From contig DASPKX010000079.1 in assembly GCA_035627835.1 (NCBI GenBank), positions 1 to 64,000 on the forward strand: DNA of 64,000 nucleotides, in the 5' to 3' direction. Positions 16,310-25,181 of this stretch are shown here, one piece after another (within the stretch, counting starts at the first letter, position 1; every line of letters starts with the position of its first letter). Source of the stretch: DASPKX01 sp035627835. Its GTDB lineage: Bacteria > Verrucomicrobiota > Verrucomicrobiia > Limisphaerales > SXQI01. The notes beneath the pieces were generated by a model. The model was not told where the DNA came from. It saw nothing but the letters and a program-made list of their open reading frames with translations, and did no database searches. Position numbers and translations under genes: made by a program.

Positions 16310-17032
16310 ATGCAAGATTTCGACGCTCTCGACGGCGCTCTGCTGATCGATAAACCGAGTGGCCCCACTTCACATGATGTCGTTGGAGCTATTCGCCACC
16401 GTTTCGGCATTAAAAAGGTCGGCCACTGCGGCACGCTGGATCCCGCCGCTACTGGCTTGTTGATCATTGTCCTCGGCAAAGCAACGAAGCTTTCCGAGCG
16501 GCTGATGTCCGATGACAAGACTTACGAAGGCACCATCAAGTTTGGCGAGACGACCGACAGCTATGATGCGGATGGTGAGATCGTGGAGAGCTTGCCGGTG
16601 CCACCGCTCACGGTGGAAGAGTTGAACCAGGCTGCTTCCGCGTTTCGGGGCGACCAACTGCAAACGCCGCCGATGGTTTCAGCCATCAAGCAAGGCGGCG
16701 TGCCGCTCTACAAGCTCGCGCGGCAAGGGATTGAAGTGGAGCGCAAGCCGCGGCTGATTTACATCTATAGCTTCCGCATTCTCGCTTACCACGAGCCGCT
16801 AGCCGACTTTCGCGTGGCATGCACAAAGGGCACTTACGTGCGCAGCCTCGCGCATGATCTTGGTGAGAAGATTGGATGCGGCGCGCATCTCACTCGCTTG
16901 CGCCGCACAGTTTCAGGCAAGTTCGATGTGAAGGACGCTATCGGTTTGGACGAATTGCTCCAGGGCCCCCGGGAGCAGCTCATTTCAAGAGTGATTCCCT
17001 TCTTGAAGCTCGCGGCTCCGAACGAACGGTAA
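16310..17032 (+). CDS. truB: tRNA pseudouridine-55 synthase TruB
   Basis: 240 residues. The catalytic Asp is Asp44 in 'GHCGTLDPAATG', preceded by the family motif 'LIDKPSGPTSHD' and followed by 'KTYEGTIKFGETTDSYDADG'. The 'CTKGTYVRSLAHDLG' and 'LRRTVSGKF' motifs complete the active-site region. TruB makes pseudouridine 55 in the T-loop of tRNAs. The protein is short because it lacks a C-terminal PUA domain, as in many bacteria outside the gamma-proteobacteria. It starts four bases after nrnA and ends four bases before ribF. Confidence 0.95.
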   Translation: MQDFDALDGALLIDKPSGPTSHDVVGAIRHRFGIKKVGHCGTLDPAATGLLIIVLGKATKLSERLMSDDKTYEGTIKFGETTDSYDADGEIVESLPVPPLTVEELNQAASAFRGDQLQTPPMVSAIKQGGVPLYKLARQGIEVERKPRLIYIYSFRILAYHEPLADFRVACTKGTYVRSLAHDLGEKIGCGAHLTRLRRTVSGKFDVKDAIGLDELLQGPREQLISRVIPFLKLAAPNER

Positions 17033-17036
17033 TGCC

Positions 17037-17960
17037 ATGCAGATCGTTCGCCAGGCCAGTCAGGTTCAGGGGAACGGGCCGCCTGTTGTGGTGGCGATTG
17101 GCGTCTTCGACGGTGTCCACCGCGGGCACCAGCAAGTCATTTCCCGCGCAGTTTCTGAAGCAAAAGGGTGCGGCGGAATTTCCGTTGTGCACACATTTGA
17201 TGTGCATCCCGCCAGCGTGGTCGCGCCAGAGCGCGCCCCCCGCTTGATCCAATCACTTTCTCACCGTCTCCATGAGATCACGAAGCTGCGCGCAGACTAT
17301 GCGCTCGTGCAGACCTTCACGCCGGAATACAGCAAGACTTCGCCGTCACAGTTTGTAGCGGACCTAGTGGCAGCGCTTGCGCCGCTACGCGCAATTGTGG
17401 TGGGTGAGTCCTTTAGCTTTGGGCAGAAACGGTCCGGGAACGTCGGTGTGCTTCGTGATGAAGCGGCTAAGTTCGGCTGCGCGGTTCACGCTATCCCCCC
17501 TGCTCTTTCCGACGGCAAGCCGATCAGCAGCACACGCATTCGCGAGGCGGTTCGCGCGGGGAACCTTGTGGAAGTGGAAAGACTTCTCGGCCGCCGCTAC
17601 AGCATTCGAAGCGAGGTTAAGCGCGGAGATCAACTCGGACGCAAAATGGGCTTTCCCACTGCCAACCTTGATGTAAGCGGGTTGGAAATGTTGCCCTTTA
17701 GCGTATATCGGGGGACGGCGCTGACGAGCTTCGGTCAGCACAAGGCAGTGGCAAACATCGGGGTTCGACCGAGCGTGAGCGCGGCTTTAGAAACTAGGTT
17801 CGAAGCGCATTTGTTGGATTTCGCAAACGATCTATACGGCCAGGAGATTGAGTTTGTTGTTGAGCAGCGCATTCGCGGAGAGCAGAAGTTCGAGAGCGTT
17901 GATGCTTTGCGGCAGCAGATCGCGCGCGACGTGGAAATGGCGCGCGCTCAGCTCGCCTAA
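17037..17960 (+). CDS. ribF: Bifunctional riboflavin kinase / FAD synthetase
   Basis: 307 residues, standard two-domain RibF. The N-terminal nucleotidyltransferase domain has 'GVFDGVHRGHQ' (residues 22-32) and 'SSTRIREAV'; the C-terminal riboflavin kinase domain has 'GRKMGFPTANLDV' with the PTAN motif and 'RGEQKFESVDALRQQI'. The enzyme makes FMN and FAD from riboflavin. It is the last gene of the nusA operon. Its stop codon overlaps the stop codon of the convergent bioA by four bases (CTAA, 17957-17960), so there is no room for a terminator between them. Confidence 0.95.
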   Translation: MQIVRQASQVQGNGPPVVVAIGVFDGVHRGHQQVISRAVSEAKGCGGISVVHTFDVHPASVVAPERAPRLIQSLSHRLHEITKLRADYALVQTFTPEYSKTSPSQFVADLVAALAPLRAIVVGESFSFGQKRSGNVGVLRDEAAKFGCAVHAIPPALSDGKPISSTRIREAVRAGNLVEVERLLGRRYSIRSEVKRGDQLGRKMGFPTANLDVSGLEMLPFSVYRGTALTSFGQHKAVANIGVRPSVSAALETRFEAHLLDFANDLYGQEIEFVVEQRIRGEQKFESVDALRQQIARDVEMARAQLA

Positions 17961-19369
17961 CGCTTTAAACGTAAAGGTTTGAGAGCCAAGGTTTGTTCAA
18001 TGCTCTCCCCCAATGCCGCCATATAATGCCGCAGCTGCTGCGGGGTCGCGCAATAGGGAGGCATCACAACAATCACGTTGCCGATCGGCCGCGTGAGCAC
18101 ACCGCGCTTCGCGAGCGCCTCACAGACGCGAATGCCCGCGCGCTCGCGCAAGTCGAACGGTGCCTTCGTGCGCCAGTCACGAACAATCTCGATTCCGGCA
18201 ATGAGGCCTTCCTGCCGAATGTCACCGACGTTTTCAAGCCGCCAAAGAGTCGCGAGTTCGGCAGCCAGGCTGTCAGTGAGGCGCTGGCGTTTCATTGAAG
18301 CCCCGGAAGCCTTTAGCAGATCGAGGCTGGCGAGGGCAGCGGCGCTTCCAAGCTGATTGCCGGTGTAGCTATGGCCGTGGAAGAAGGTTTTAAATTCCTC
18401 GTACTTGCCGAGAAAAGCGTTGAAAACCTCCTGGCTCGTGAGCGTTGCAGCCATCGGCAAATAACCGCCAGTCAGGCCTTTCGCCAAGGCCACAAAGTCG
18501 GGAGCAACTTGTTCCTTGTGGCATGCGAGGAGAGGGCCGGTCCGGCTGAAGCCGGTCATCACTTCGTCCGCAAGGAGTTGCGCGCCGTGCGCGCGCGCGG
18601 CGGCAGTGACTCTCGAGAGCCACCCTTTAGGTTGCGCGATCATCCCAGCGGCCCCTTGCATTACGGGTTCGAAAACGAATCCAGTGTAAGGCCGCCCGGC
18701 ACGCTTCGCGCTTTCCACTTTGCGCTCGAAACGCGACGCGCATTCAAAACCGCACATGCGATATTCACGAGCATCGCGCCGCTCAGGCGCGGCTTTATTG
18801 AAGGGACACCGGTAACAGTAGGGAGCCGGAACCTTATCGCTCTTGAAAAGCAGGCCTTTATACGCCGAGTGGAATATACCGATTTGGCCGAGACTTACCG
18901 CGCCGATAGTGTCTCCATGATAGGCGCCATCGACGGCGAGGAAGCGCGGTTTTTCGGGGCGTGTGCGGCGAGTGAATTCGTAGCTAAGCTTCAAAGCCAC
19001 TTCAATGGCAGTCGAGCCATCATCGGAGAAGAAGACTTTGCCGAGCCAGGGTTTCGCGTTGGGCGCATTAACGGATTGGACCAAGCGCGAAGCTAAAATC
19101 GAGGCGGGCTCATTGGCCAACCCCAACGCGGAAGTGTGCGCCACCTGTCGAAGCTGGCGATTGATGGCAGCGTTTATAGCGGGATGATTATGGCCGTGGA
19201 GATTCGTCCAGATCGACGAATTGCCGTCGAAATACTCGCGTCCGTGCACATCTCGGAGCATGGCGCCCTTCGCGGAAGCAATGATGATGGGCTCTCGCGT
19301 GACCCAATCCTGCATTTGCGTGAAAGGATGCCAGATGTGCGCGTGATCAAGCTTTGCCAGTGGATGCAT
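17957..19369 (-). CDS. bioA: Adenosylmethionine-8-amino-7-oxononanoate aminotransferase
   Basis: 470-residue class-III PLP aminotransferase of biotin synthesis, which forms 7,8-diaminopelargonate. The BioA N-terminal 'IWHPFTQM' is present, with 'DGNSSIWTNLHGH', 'DGSTAIEVALK', 'ADEVMTGFSRTG' (Asp268) and the PLP-binding Lys297 in 'ALAKGLTGGY'. A Cys-containing insertion (CYRC near 185-188 and CGFEC near 206-210) is common in this BioA branch. No other biotin genes are in the window. The next gene on the strand (heptosyltransferase-like) ends just one base upstream of this ATG, so they are probably co-transcribed. Confidence 0.92.
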   Translation of the reverse strand: MHPLAKLDHAHIWHPFTQMQDWVTREPIIIASAKGAMLRDVHGREYFDGNSSIWTNLHGHNHPAINAAINRQLRQVAHTSALGLANEPASILASRLVQSVNAPNAKPWLGKVFFSDDGSTAIEVALKLSYEFTRRTRPEKPRFLAVDGAYHGDTIGAVSLGQIGIFHSAYKGLLFKSDKVPAPYCYRCPFNKAAPERRDAREYRMCGFECASRFERKVESAKRAGRPYTGFVFEPVMQGAAGMIAQPKGWLSRVTAAARAHGAQLLADEVMTGFSRTGPLLACHKEQVAPDFVALAKGLTGGYLPMAATLTSQEVFNAFLGKYEEFKTFFHGHSYTGNQLGSAAALASLDLLKASGASMKRQRLTDSLAAELATLWRLENVGDIRQEGLIAGIEIVRDWRTKAPFDLRERAGIRVCEALAKRGVLTRPIGNVIVVMPPYCATPQQLRHYMAALGESIEQTLALKPLRLKR

Positions 19370-19370
19370 G

Positions 19371-20483
19371 CTACTTCGCCCCCTTCGCGTTCAATGCTGC
19401 CAGCACGGACGCAGCGACATCCGCCGAAGCAATCGTGGTCATGCAACGGAAATCGATCGGACATTCACGCAGGAAGCATGGGCTGCACGGCACGCCCGTG
19501 CGGATAATCTGGTGGCGTTGCAAGCCGAGCGGGTCGGGTCCGGTGAGTTCTGGGGATGTGCTCCCGAAAGGAACAATGACCGTGGTCCCCACTGCCGCCG
19601 CAACATGCATGGGGCCGGTGTCGTTGGTGAGCAACACTCGGCAAAGTTTCAACCCCGCGCACAGCTCGCGCAAAGAAGTTTTCCCTGCGACAACGTGAAC
19701 TTCATTTTCAGTTGCCAGGCTATTGCGCAACTCGCCTGCGATCCACTCGGCAGTCTCGATATCCGCTTTTGCGCCGAAGATCACCCACGCTGCGGGCTGC
19801 TGATTCGCAACGTGGCGAATGGTTTCGACAAACCGTTCACGGGGCCAACGCTTGGCTGGGCCATACTCCGCGCCAGCGTTGATTCCAATGACTGTTGGTG
19901 CGTGGATGGTAAATTTCTCTCGAAATGCAGCGATTTCCTGATCGTGCACGCCAAGAACAGGAGCTGATTCCGGCGCGGGAATCCCGAGTGCGCGGACAAG
20001 GTCCAAGTAATGATGGATTTGGTGCCCCGCCAGGGTGTAAGGCTGGTTCCAAACACCGCGCGCATTCAATTCTATGATCTCAGCCTTCGTGCGTTTCCGC
20101 ATTTTCTGCTCCGCAGGGTTGCGCTGGATGGGTTGCGTCAAAAGCATGGAGCGGAGTTGGCCAGCGTGGCCGATGCGGCGTGGGATGCCTGCGAGAAACG
20201 GTTCCAACGCTGAACGAAAGGAGTTAGGAAGAATGAGGGCAGCATCGTGCTCGTCCGGCCTCAGCGCGCGGGCAACCGCAAAAGCATTGTCGGCAGGATG
20301 GAACGCCTTCACCTCATCGAGCGCCGGGTGCGCCCGCCAGAGGTCGGCCAACTTGGCTGGGGTGAGCATGGTGATGCGCGTTTGTGGCCATGCAGCGCGA
20401 ATTGCGCTCAAGGCGGGGGTGGACATGACAGCGTCACCAAGCCAATTGACGCTGCGCACGAGCAGTCGCGCTGGAGGGTTCAT
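19371..20483 (-). CDS. Glycosyltransferase family 9 (heptosyltransferase II-like)
   Basis: 370 residues. The N-terminal 'LLVRSVNWLGDAVMSTPAL' and C-terminal 'LTNDTGPMHVAAAVGTTVIVPFG' with '...TSP' match the GT9/WaaF family that adds heptose to the LPS inner core at the cytoplasmic face of the inner membrane. The C-terminal 'CSPCFLRECPIDFRCM' cysteine cluster is also typical of WaaF-like proteins. It lies between the amidohydrolase gene (0 bases) and bioA (1 base), in a compact minus-strand run. The exact sugar is not known. Confidence 0.88.
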   Translation of the reverse strand: MNPPARLLVRSVNWLGDAVMSTPALSAIRAAWPQTRITMLTPAKLADLWRAHPALDEVKAFHPADNAFAVARALRPDEHDAALILPNSFRSALEPFLAGIPRRIGHAGQLRSMLLTQPIQRNPAEQKMRKRTKAEIIELNARGVWNQPYTLAGHQIHHYLDLVRALGIPAPESAPVLGVHDQEIAAFREKFTIHAPTVIGINAGAEYGPAKRWPRERFVETIRHVANQQPAAWVIFGAKADIETAEWIAGELRNSLATENEVHVVAGKTSLRELCAGLKLCRVLLTNDTGPMHVAAAVGTTVIVPFGSTSPELTGPDPLGLQRHQIIRTGVPCSPCFLRECPIDFRCMTTIASADVAASVLAALNAKGAK

Positions 20484-21746
20484 CTAAGCGGCCAACGGCT
20501 CGCGCACCCAGTTTCCGGCCAGCATCACACCTGTCACTTTCGGGCGCTCATGGCAGGCCCATTCCTCGAATTCGGACGCGCGCGCGTTGAACGGCAGAGC
20601 AATAACATCTGCGTGAGCGGCAGGCGAGAGTTGTCCGACGTCCCCTTGCATGCCGAGCGCGCGGGCGGCGTTCAAGGTCGCGAGTTGCAGCCGTTCGTTG
20701 GGGCGCACTCCCGAATGCGTGGAGCTAAACTGGGCCAATTCATCGAAGAGGTTCAGCTCCGGCTTCGTTTTTCCGCGCATGCGCGTTGAAGCCAGGCTGT
20801 CGGTTCCCAGGGCAATGTTCACGCCAGCGCTCTTCAGCTCCTCGTAAGGAAAGCGCGCGTGCTGAAAGTACTCATGACTTTGCGGGCAATGGACCACGTG
20901 CGTTTTCCGCAAGGCCAGGCGAAAGGCATCGCCAGGCGCAAGGTAGTTCACATGCACAGCGACGGTGCGCTCAGTTAACCCATCATAGGTGTCCACATGC
21001 GCAACCGGCGAGCAATGCCCGCAATCGCGCACATCGCGTTGAGTCTTCAGCCAATCGTAAAGCGGCCCGCCTGCTTTCAGGAACATGTCGAACTCCGCCT
21101 GGCTCTCAGCGAGATGAATGGACACACGGAAGTTCTCTTGCTCGCTCGCCTTGGCGACGAGGCTCAACAAAGTGCCCTTGGTCGAATATGGCGCGTGAGG
21201 GGAGAGGCCAGCAGACTTGTTGGGAATCTTAGGAGTGTTTTTAATTACATCCAAACCTTCAGAAATAACGGCGGAAGGCTCACGTTGGCTCCGGACACCG
21301 GTGAGTTCCACAAACGTCAGGAGGCGCAGTGGCGTCGCCGCCCAGCTCTCCTCAATCAACTCAGGGACAGCTTCGATGTCACCGACGGTTGTGATGCCAT
21401 GATCGAGGCATTGGCTGGCCCCGGCGATCCACGATGCGGCGAATTCCGAGTAGCTCCACTGCGCCTTCAGGGCGAGGATGCCTTTGATCCAATCCGGGAA
21501 AGATCTCGGCGGCGGAAGCGCCCCTGCCATGTGCGTGTAATCGAGATGGCAATGGGCATTGATGAGACCCGGCAAGAGTGCGACCTCGCCAAGATCAATC
21601 CTGTCTCCGGCGTAAATAGAGTAGAGATCGCGGAAGCGTCCAACTTCCGCGATCTTTCCGTTTGAAATGATGAGCGCGCCGTCGTCGATCAGCTTCTGCG
21701 CCATCGGCGCGACGAGCCTGGCGCGAATCAGGAGGGGAGCAGCCAA
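20484..21746 (-). CDS. Amidohydrolase, possible aminodeoxyfutalosine deaminase
   Basis: 420 residues, TTG start. Amidohydrolase metal site: 'NAHCHLDYTHM' (His65, His67), 'SIHLAES' and 'ALGTDSLAST'. The family includes S-adenosylhomocysteine/methylthioadenosine deaminases and the aminodeoxyfutalosine deaminase of futalosine-dependent menaquinone synthesis; the overall look ('LLPGLINAHCHLDYTHMAG') fits the last group, but no other menaquinone genes are in view, so the assignment is tentative. The upstream hpf gene ends 12 bases before, and the heptosyltransferase gene follows directly. Confidence 0.75.
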   Translation of the reverse strand: MAAPLLIRARLVAPMAQKLIDDGALIISNGKIAEVGRFRDLYSIYAGDRIDLGEVALLPGLINAHCHLDYTHMAGALPPPRSFPDWIKGILALKAQWSYSEFAASWIAGASQCLDHGITTVGDIEAVPELIEESWAATPLRLLTFVELTGVRSQREPSAVISEGLDVIKNTPKIPNKSAGLSPHAPYSTKGTLLSLVAKASEQENFRVSIHLAESQAEFDMFLKAGGPLYDWLKTQRDVRDCGHCSPVAHVDTYDGLTERTVAVHVNYLAPGDAFRLALRKTHVVHCPQSHEYFQHARFPYEELKSAGVNIALGTDSLASTRMRGKTKPELNLFDELAQFSSTHSGVRPNERLQLATLNAARALGMQGDVGQLSPAAHADVIALPFNARASEFEEWACHERPKVTGVMLAGNWVREPLAA

Positions 21747-21758
21747 AGTTCCGAGAGG

Positions 21759-22124
21759 CTATTCCTCAGCGCCCGATTCTTTCGCGATGCGGCGGCTCTT
21801 GCCTTTAGCCGCTTCGGAATGGTTGCGGGCTTTAAATTTATTGTGCCGCTTGCGGATTTGTTGCTCGATCTTTTTGAGGCTCAGATCGATCGCAGCGTAA
21901 AGGTCGCTCTCGACGTCTTCAGCAAAAATGTCCGGCCCGGGCATCGTCAGGCGCACGCTGGATTTGAACTGGCTCTTGGGCAGTTTGGAGTGGTCATGCT
22001 CAAGCGTCACCCGCGCGTTGATCGCATAGCGATCCAGCGTCTCAAGCTTCGCCAGCTTGTCCATAATGTGGTCTTCGATTGCTTTGGTCAGCGTGATGTT
22101 GTGCACCGACAGTATCAGTTTCAT
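21759..22124 (-). CDS. hpf: Ribosome hibernation-promoting factor (short HPF)
   Basis: 121 residues with the S30AE fold pattern: 'LSVHNITLTKAIEDHIMDKLAKLE', 'VTLEHD', 'DIFAEDVESDLYAAIDLSLKKIEQQIRKRHNKFKARN'. It lacks the C-terminal dimerisation domain of long HPF, so it resembles the short HPF/RaiA type that binds the decoding centre of idle ribosomes. The lysine-rich tail is normal. It is upstream of the amidohydrolase and 68 bases from the methyltransferase gene. Confidence 0.9.
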   Translation of the reverse strand: MKLILSVHNITLTKAIEDHIMDKLAKLETLDRYAINARVTLEHDHSKLPKSQFKSSVRLTMPGPDIFAEDVESDLYAAIDLSLKKIEQQIRKRHNKFKARNHSEAAKGKSRRIAKESGAEE

Positions 22125-22192
22125 ACCCTGAATAGAGTTTGCGCTGGTCTGGCCAGAAAATCTAGTGGGAAGGGCAAAACTCTTGATTCATG

Positions 22193-23020
22193 TCAGCTTC
22201 GGGAGCGTTGGCGCGCCGCCTCGTAGAGGAACACTGCGGTCGCAGCGTTGACATTGAGCGAGTCCACGCCCGCAGACATGGGAACGGCGGCACATTCATC
22301 GGCCAGGCGGAGCGTCTCGGGACTGATGCCGTGCCCTTCGCTGCCGACGAGCAGACATACATCCCCGGTAAGCACGGCCTCTGACAACAGCCTCTTGTCC
22401 GTGTGCGGATGCGCTGCGACAATTCGGATTCCCTGGGCCTTCAGCAGGGCCAGACTTTCGGGAAGTGACGCGTGCTCAACGACGGGCATTTGGAAAACCG
22501 CGCCCATAGACGTTCTCACTGTGCGACGCAGCCAAACACTGCACGAAGTGTTGCTGGCGATAATCCCTTGGACGGCAAAGGCTGCGGCAGTGCGAACGAG
22601 CTGCCCCATGTTGTCCGCGCTGGTTACACCGTCAATTGCCAACAAAAACGCCGGGCGACCGGCAGAGCGCAGGAGTGTCTCAACCGAGAGCGGAGCTGGT
22701 GTCCGTCCAACTGCAAGAACTCCCTGGTAAAGCTCAAAGCCGGTCAGCGTTTCTAGCAGAGCCTTGTGTGCGAGGAAGACTTTTATCTCTGGCTCAGGTC
22801 GGGCCTGGATGAGCGGTCTCAATCGCTCAAACCAGGGAGGGGGAAGCAACAGCGATTCGACAGGGAGCGGGCTTCGCAGCAATCGTTCAACGACTTGGTG
22901 CCCCTCCGCCACAAAGATCCCTGCCTCCCGATGCTCCTGCATCCGCCGCATGCTTCCATAAGGCGCCAAAGCAGGATCATCAGCGAAGGATTGGATGGCG
23001 CGCACTTGCAGCACGCCCAC
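22193..23020 (-). CDS. SpoU/TrmH-family RNA 2'-O-methyltransferase
   Basis: 275 residues from a GTG start. It has an N-terminal substrate-binding region ('FVAEGHQVVERLL') and a C-terminal trefoil-knot SPOUT domain: 'DNMGQLVRTAAAFA', 'LLVGSEGHGIS', and 'VPMSAGVDSLNVNAATAVFLYE'. These three motifs bind AdoMet in the knot. The protein probably methylates a 2'-hydroxyl in rRNA or tRNA; the exact nucleotide cannot be told. It is divergent from uvrB, with 94 bases between their starts. Confidence 0.9.
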   Translation of the reverse strand: MGVLQVRAIQSFADDPALAPYGSMRRMQEHREAGIFVAEGHQVVERLLRSPLPVESLLLPPPWFERLRPLIQARPEPEIKVFLAHKALLETLTGFELYQGVLAVGRTPAPLSVETLLRSAGRPAFLLAIDGVTSADNMGQLVRTAAAFAVQGIIASNTSCSVWLRRTVRTSMGAVFQMPVVEHASLPESLALLKAQGIRIVAAHPHTDKRLLSEAVLTGDVCLLVGSEGHGISPETLRLADECAAVPMSAGVDSLNVNAATAVFLYEAARQRSRS

Positions 23021-23114
23021 AGCCTACGGGCGGCGCTTTTCCGAACAAGACCGAAGAAATAAGCGCCCTTCTATGCGCTGGAAAGTCGCGCTGGGTCGGA
23101 TTACGTTGCGGGCT

Positions 23115-25178
23115 ATGTTCGAGTTGGTCAGCCATTACTCTCCCGCAGGGGATCAGCCAGAGGCCATTCGCAAGCTGACCGCAGGGCTTCAGGAAGGGAA
23201 AGATCATCAAACGCTGCTGGGCGTCACTGGTTCCGGGAAAACTTTCACCATCGCCAACGTCATCAGGAACATTGGCCGCCCGACGCTGGTCATTTCTCAC
23301 AACAAGACCCTGGCCGCCCAGCTTTACTCCGAGTTTAAAGGGTTCTTTCCCAATAACGCTGTCGAATACTTCGTCAGCTACTTCGATTACTACCAGCCGG
23401 AAGCTTACATTCCGCGCACGGACACCTTTATCGAAAAGGATTCGAGCATTAACGAGGAGATCGAGCGCTTGCGTCTCTCGACCATGAGTTCACTTTTCTC
23501 TCGGCGCGATGTGGTCGTTGTGGCGAGCGTCTCGTGTATTTACGGCATTGGGAGCAAAGAGGATTACGCCGCGCTTGTGCAGAACGTTCGCGTAGGAATG
23601 GAGCTTTCCCGAGAGCAACTCCTCTCGCGCCTGATAGATCTTCAATACTCACGCAACGACATTGCCTTTGAACGCAGCAATTTTCGCGTGCGCGGCGACA
23701 CCGTGGAAGTTCGCCCCGCTGGCTCGGAGGATGGCTTGCGCATTGAATTTTTCGGCGATCAGATTGATCGGCTCACCCGGTTCGACCCGCTCACCGGCAA
23801 AACTCTCGAGCAACTGAACGGCACGCTGATTTATCCGGCCAAACAGTTCTCAACGACCTCGGACAAACTAAAGCGGGCGGTGACCGCAATTCGCGAGGAA
23901 CTGACCGACCGCATCGCCTGGTTCGAAGCGCAAGGAAAGTTGCTGGAGGCGCAACGCATCAAGATGCGCACCGAGTACGATCTGGAGATGCTTATCGAGA
24001 TGGGCTTTTGCTCAGGCATCGAAAATTACTCACGGCACATCGGCAACCGCCCCCCTGGCTCTCGCCCGAACACGCTTTTCGATTTCTTTCCCAAGGATTA
24101 CCTGCTGGTGGTTGATGAGTCGCACGCCACAATTCCGCAAATTGGCGGCATGTACGCAGGGGATCGGTCGCGGAAAACAGTGCTGGTGGAGCACGGGTTC
24201 CGTTTGCCGAGCGCCTTGGACAATAGGCCCTTGAACTTTGAGGAATTTCAGGCGACGCAGGGACAAACGATTTACGTCAGCGCAACCCCTGGCCCGCAGG
24301 AGCTTGGCTGGTCGGCTGGAGCCGTGGTCGAGCAGATCGTGCGCCCAACTGGGCTGGTCGATCCCGTGATCACGATGAAGCCTCTGAAAGGCCAAATCGA
24401 CGATCTCATCGAGCACGCGCGGAAGCGAGTCGAGGCGAAGGAGCGCGTCCTTGTAACCACCCTCACCAAACGCACGGCGGAAGAGTTGACCGATTACCTG
24501 AGTGAGATCGGCATCAACGTCCGTTATCTGCACAGCGAAATCGACGCGATCGAACGTGTCGAAATTTTAAGATCCTTGCGCAAGGGCGAGTTCGACGTGC
24601 TGGTCGGGATAAACCTTCTCCGGGAAGGATTGGACCTGCCAGAAGTCTCCCTGGTCGCCATTCTCGATGCGGACAAAGAAGGGTACCTGCGCTCGGCAAC
24701 AAGCTTGATCCAAACGGCGGGCCGCGCCGCGAGGCATTTGCATGGGGAAGTGATTCTCTACGCGGATGTGATGACGGAGAGCATCAAGAAGTTCCTGGAG
24801 GTCTCACGATACCGCCGCGAGAAGCAACTGGAACACAACCGCATTCACGGCATTGTCCCCCAAAGCGTGAAGCGGGCTATCGACGAGAGCCTGGCGATCC
24901 AGCGTGATGGGGGCCAAAAAGCGGCGTCCGTTATCAACGAGAGCGGTGGCAATTTTGATGTCGCAGAAACTTTGCGTGAACTCGAAGCTGAAATGGTGGA
25001 AGCCGCGAACAACCTCGAGTTCGAGAAAGCCGCCCTGTTGCGGGACCAGGTGCGTGAGCTGAAGCGGAGCTTCGAAGGGGCAGCAGGCAGCGCTCCATCA
25101 GGCAAACCAGGGAGCGCGATTTATCCCAAGACCAAAAGAGGCGGTGGGCCATCGCGCAGGCGCAAGGTCCGCGCGTAA
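23115..25178 (+). CDS. uvrB: Excinuclease ABC subunit B
   Basis: 687 residues of nucleotide-excision-repair helicase. The ATG at 23115 starts the family-typical 'MFELVSHYSPAGDQP', so the longer upstream in-frame starts are rejected. Walker A 'GVTGSGKT' is at 36-43; the DNA-clamping beta-hairpin 'YFVSYFDYYQPEAYIPR' follows; 'DESHATIPQIGGMY' is the DEAD-like motif; 'GINLLREGLDLPEVSLVAILDAD' and 'QTAGRAARH' are helicase motifs. The C-terminal UvrC-binding UVR motif is present ('EFEKAALLRDQVRELK'). It loads the UvrC nuclease at damage. The DUF3445 gene follows three bases downstream. Confidence 0.97.
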   Translation: MFELVSHYSPAGDQPEAIRKLTAGLQEGKDHQTLLGVTGSGKTFTIANVIRNIGRPTLVISHNKTLAAQLYSEFKGFFPNNAVEYFVSYFDYYQPEAYIPRTDTFIEKDSSINEEIERLRLSTMSSLFSRRDVVVVASVSCIYGIGSKEDYAALVQNVRVGMELSREQLLSRLIDLQYSRNDIAFERSNFRVRGDTVEVRPAGSEDGLRIEFFGDQIDRLTRFDPLTGKTLEQLNGTLIYPAKQFSTTSDKLKRAVTAIREELTDRIAWFEAQGKLLEAQRIKMRTEYDLEMLIEMGFCSGIENYSRHIGNRPPGSRPNTLFDFFPKDYLLVVDESHATIPQIGGMYAGDRSRKTVLVEHGFRLPSALDNRPLNFEEFQATQGQTIYVSATPGPQELGWSAGAVVEQIVRPTGLVDPVITMKPLKGQIDDLIEHARKRVEAKERVLVTTLTKRTAEELTDYLSEIGINVRYLHSEIDAIERVEILRSLRKGEFDVLVGINLLREGLDLPEVSLVAILDADKEGYLRSATSLIQTAGRAARHLHGEVILYADVMTESIKKFLEVSRYRREKQLEHNRIHGIVPQSVKRAIDESLAIQRDGGQKAASVINESGGNFDVAETLRELEAEMVEAANNLEFEKAALLRDQVRELKRSFEGAAGSAPSGKPGSAIYPKTKRGGGPSRRRKVRA

Positions 25179-25181
25179 AAA

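Noticed and set aside
18371..19096. A 241-codon plus-strand frame opposite bioA
   Set aside because: bioA is complete with all active-site motifs; the opposite frame has no recognisable features.
22995..23114. Longer N-terminus for UvrB
   Set aside because: The family start MFELVSHYSP is at 23115; the upstream 40 codons are basic and overlap the divergent methyltransferase start.
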